Source: an uncultured Eubacteriales bacterium (lineage in GTDB: Bacteria; Bacillota; Clostridia; Oscillospirales; CAG-382). Taken from it: 15,232 bases of DNA. Every line of letters begins with the position of its first letter. Positions within the stretch are counted from its first letter, which is position 1. The position numbers and the translations under genes were made by a program. A model generated the notes under the pieces. That model did no database searches, was not told the origin of the DNA, and saw only the letters and a list, made by a program, of their open reading frames with translations. The stretch lies in assembly GCA_900546385.1 (NCBI GenBank), contig URCT01000064.1:1-15232 (forward strand), written 5' to 3'. This document shows positions 14,201 to 15,232 of this stretch, piece by piece.

Positions 14201-15232
14201 TGTGGATGCGGCGGCATCAAACGCGTATTCGCCGACCGTTTTGCCGTTGATCTTGTAAAGCACCTTGCCGGTGACGGTGTCGGCCTCGATGCGTAATGTC
14301 TGCCAGATATTGTTCACATGATGGCGCAGCTTGGTGCCGTCCGCCTTGAAAATGCCGTCGGCGTTGACGATAAGTTTCGCCACTTCGGTTTCACCGCTCG
14401 AAAGCGAAACAAAACCGGTGTCAGCGGCGGTCGGGAAGAGCATGAACGATTCGAAAACCACCTTGCCGCTTATTTTGCGGAAGGTCTTCTTCGCGGCCGC
14501 ACCGGCAGAAAGCCGTGCGCTGTTGACATCGTTGTTGATTTCGCCGCCTGCGCGCAGCACCTGTGCGTCTCCGGTTACCTCCCAGCCGCAAAGCGGTGTG
14601 TTTTCCGGCACAAGGAAGCGTTCGTTGACGAGATAATCCTTGTAGAGGTCGCAGCGTTTCATCACGACATACGCCATGCCCTCTTCGTCCGAACCGATGT
14701 AGAACCGCGCGGCGGTGACGGTCGGGAGCGTGAAGGCCTTGTCGATTTTTTCACCGTTGATAAAAAGCTCTGCCGTATGGTTGTCCAAATCCATCCGGAC
14801 GTTGACGTAATACGTGCCGTCTTTGACGGCAACGCCGGTGTCGGTTCCGTTTAAGAAGAACTTACTTTCCTTGGTGTCAAGCGACAGCAGCGGCGTTTTG
14901 CCGTCGTCGGTCACGCGGAAATATAAGCCGCTCTTGCCGAACTGGATGTCGGCAATGAAATCGAGTCCCAAAAGGCCGCGCGAAACATCGTCAATGTCGC
15001 GCCAAACCTCGACCTTTTCGCTCGGATTGAAATCGGAAAGACCTTCGCCGCCCGCGCTTTCCGCAAAGCGTTTGTCGATAAACCACGGCGAAAGGACGGC
15101 GCTTCCGGCATCGCCCGTGCGGAAGGTGCTTTTCATGTCGCGGATTAAATAGTACGCGTCGCCGAAATTGGCGTCGGTGAGCGTTTTTTGGAGTCTTGTG
15201 GCGGGAAGCGCAATACGGCCGATGATGGCTGC
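11201..15232 (-). CDS. Large multimodular GH99/WbsX-like glycosidase, 5' end cut by window
   Basis: The frame is open through the right edge: 32 further codons precede the Met at 15136, so that Met is probably internal and at least 1343 residues belong to the protein. Numbering from that Met: two beta-sandwich or LamG-like regions (about 40-165 and 180-340), a GH99/WbsX-like (beta/alpha)8 domain (about 352-670) with MWENN (451-455) and WNEYGEGT (639-646), a carbohydrate-binding-like module (about 755-850), a copper-amine-oxidase N-terminal-like domain (about 870-975, NGKEIALK and GLPVLPLEVL), a second copy of the module (about 1040-1138) and a C-terminal CBM4/9-like module (about 1150-1311). 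The ExxE pair Glu641/Glu644 matches the Glu pair of GH99 endo-alpha-mannanases. The module pattern suggests an extracellular enzyme acting on a complex or surface glycan; the signal peptide would lie outside the window. No C-terminal anchor is seen. Substrate unknown. Confidence 0.85.
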   Translation of the reverse strand, partial: AAIIGRIALPATRLQKTLTDANFGDAYYLIRDMKSTFRTGDAGSAVLSPWFIDKRFAESAGGEGLSDFNPSEKVEVWRDIDDVSRGLLGLDFIADIQFGKSGLYFRVTDDGKTPLLSLDTKESKFFLNGTDTGVAVKDGTYYVNVRMDLDNHTAELFINGEKIDKAFTLPTVTAARFYIGSDEEGMAYVVMKRCDLYKDYLVNERFLVPENTPLCGWEVTGDAQVLRAGGEINNDVNSARLSAGAAAKKTFRKISGKVVFESFMLFPTAADTGFVSLSSGETEVAKLIVNADGIFKADGTKLRHHVNNIWQTLRIEADTVTGKVLYKINGKTVGEYAFDAAASTVDTITFGATGGSVIFDDAVVFLTHEYDDYCPTPKPVGDDGYDTLLNVCNLWHDGTGWGAVSAYPDIEPALGYYDEGIPETADWQIKFMVENGIDVQHMCWYSPSTDIKEPIKKPQINYWALHEGFFNAKYSDLMKFAIMWENNADVYSFDRFKEFVWPYWVEYYFTDSRYYTIDNQIVFTVWSYPNFRKAFGDTDESAKAAIEFMNEDIKTYGFDGVKVIFFDYHKKDAATFQTMANMGAAASYAYHWQQDGNKYETTIARLEKNAANGALHIIPTVSVGFNNIGWSNVRKPMISLEDHKKVLEYIKNDYLTRFDGWKAKTLVVSTWNEYGEGTYVMPCAGLHGFGYLENVAEVLAGKTDHTDNIYPTDAQKARLGHMYPKTKTSLKRYDIEQPEKIVSDKLLYTATGEDLTGFMHLTDTSMAFDGVFKGACETGDPAVRIKDEKLFAPIAASEIANLRIKMRVSVDSLCDIFFLTADDQSYSESKSFRFDVKAGTDMVEYVVDTATCENWKGDITAFRIDPITGAGEFDIASFELLGVDEEKLPYTLTVDSKAYTPVFPIEARNDDFYAAAEAYSEFFARHHFYFEWDRHTGRLYIASAGNKEITFTVGSDKALANGKEIALKEAVSLKDGLPVLPLEVLYDALGVSYEVDGKTIAVTLKKSDFDKKNEEIRASRVPGSYEFAITGDSEGWTGANTSVAVTGGALSGASLKNSQGWYDPLLLSPSLSLDTSVYNKIVIGIKHDSARETGETLQVFFITDSDKAWNGDKCFTVPYESSSSGGKFIEYAISCTQNAAWNGIIAGIRVDPLSASGTYAIDYIRIIEDTDLKAQKEKELAEKLARGFELVGGDAEDTENAAFFNKPGDSVITIVRDEEKNSNVYQNMAITGYNYARQSVVWTPGKTYEVSVDFKVLSNRAGKTDFSTQIFFNARFTDADGKYDHPQKIGELAPEDGWQTLKFSFEIPDGIDYHDNDEFSFYVNPADNQGVNYLFDNVTVTVK

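Overview
All ten genes supported here lie on the minus strand, so the window reads biologically from right to left. Codon use suggests moderate GC. The gene set points to a Gram-positive, spore-forming anaerobe of the class Clostridia, probably an uncultured gut Oscillospirales/Eubacteriales member: a SpoIIQ-like M23 protein, an LCP-family protein, a YtqB/MnmM-type methyltransferase, type II pantothenate kinase, an ECF S component without its own energizing module, GGAGG-type ribosome binding sites and sigma-A-like promoters. This is inference; no rRNA or other taxonomic marker is present.

Right part (15232-9342): a very large secreted-type glycosidase with a GH99/WbsX-like domain and several accessory modules. 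Its 5' end is cut by the window edge, and a strong terminator follows it. Next comes a membrane-anchored polysaccharide deacetylase with an SGNH-like N-terminal domain, driven by a consensus promoter placed so close to the ATG that the mRNA is probably leaderless. Both look like surface or extracellular polysaccharide enzymes.

Middle part (9291-4455): an ECF transporter S component, type II pantothenate kinase (CoaW), a cytoplasmic GH78-like rhamnosidase and a Gfo/Idh/MocA oxidoreductase. The first three are tightly spaced. The fourth has its own strong promoter and ends in a terminator. The first pair suggests pantothenate uptake and CoA synthesis; the second pair suggests intracellular breakdown of a rhamnosyl-containing glycan or glycoside. 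A MATE efflux protein follows.

Left part (2972-172): from a consensus sigma-A promoter, mnmM (tRNA wobble-uridine methyltransferase), a divergent LCP-like membrane protein that lacks the usual catalytic residues, then a SpoIIQ-like LytM/M23 protein and a terminator. Just before the last gene is an 18-bp inverted repeat that contains both the gene's Shine-Dalgarno sequence and a sigma-F-like promoter. On a read-through transcript the Shine-Dalgarno would be paired in a hairpin; on a transcript from the sigma-F-like promoter it would be free. This possible two-mode switch is the most interesting hypothesis in the window. The far left (1-206) is non-coding and packed with consecutive small hairpins. 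I saw no tRNA, rRNA, CRISPR array, IS element or phage gene.
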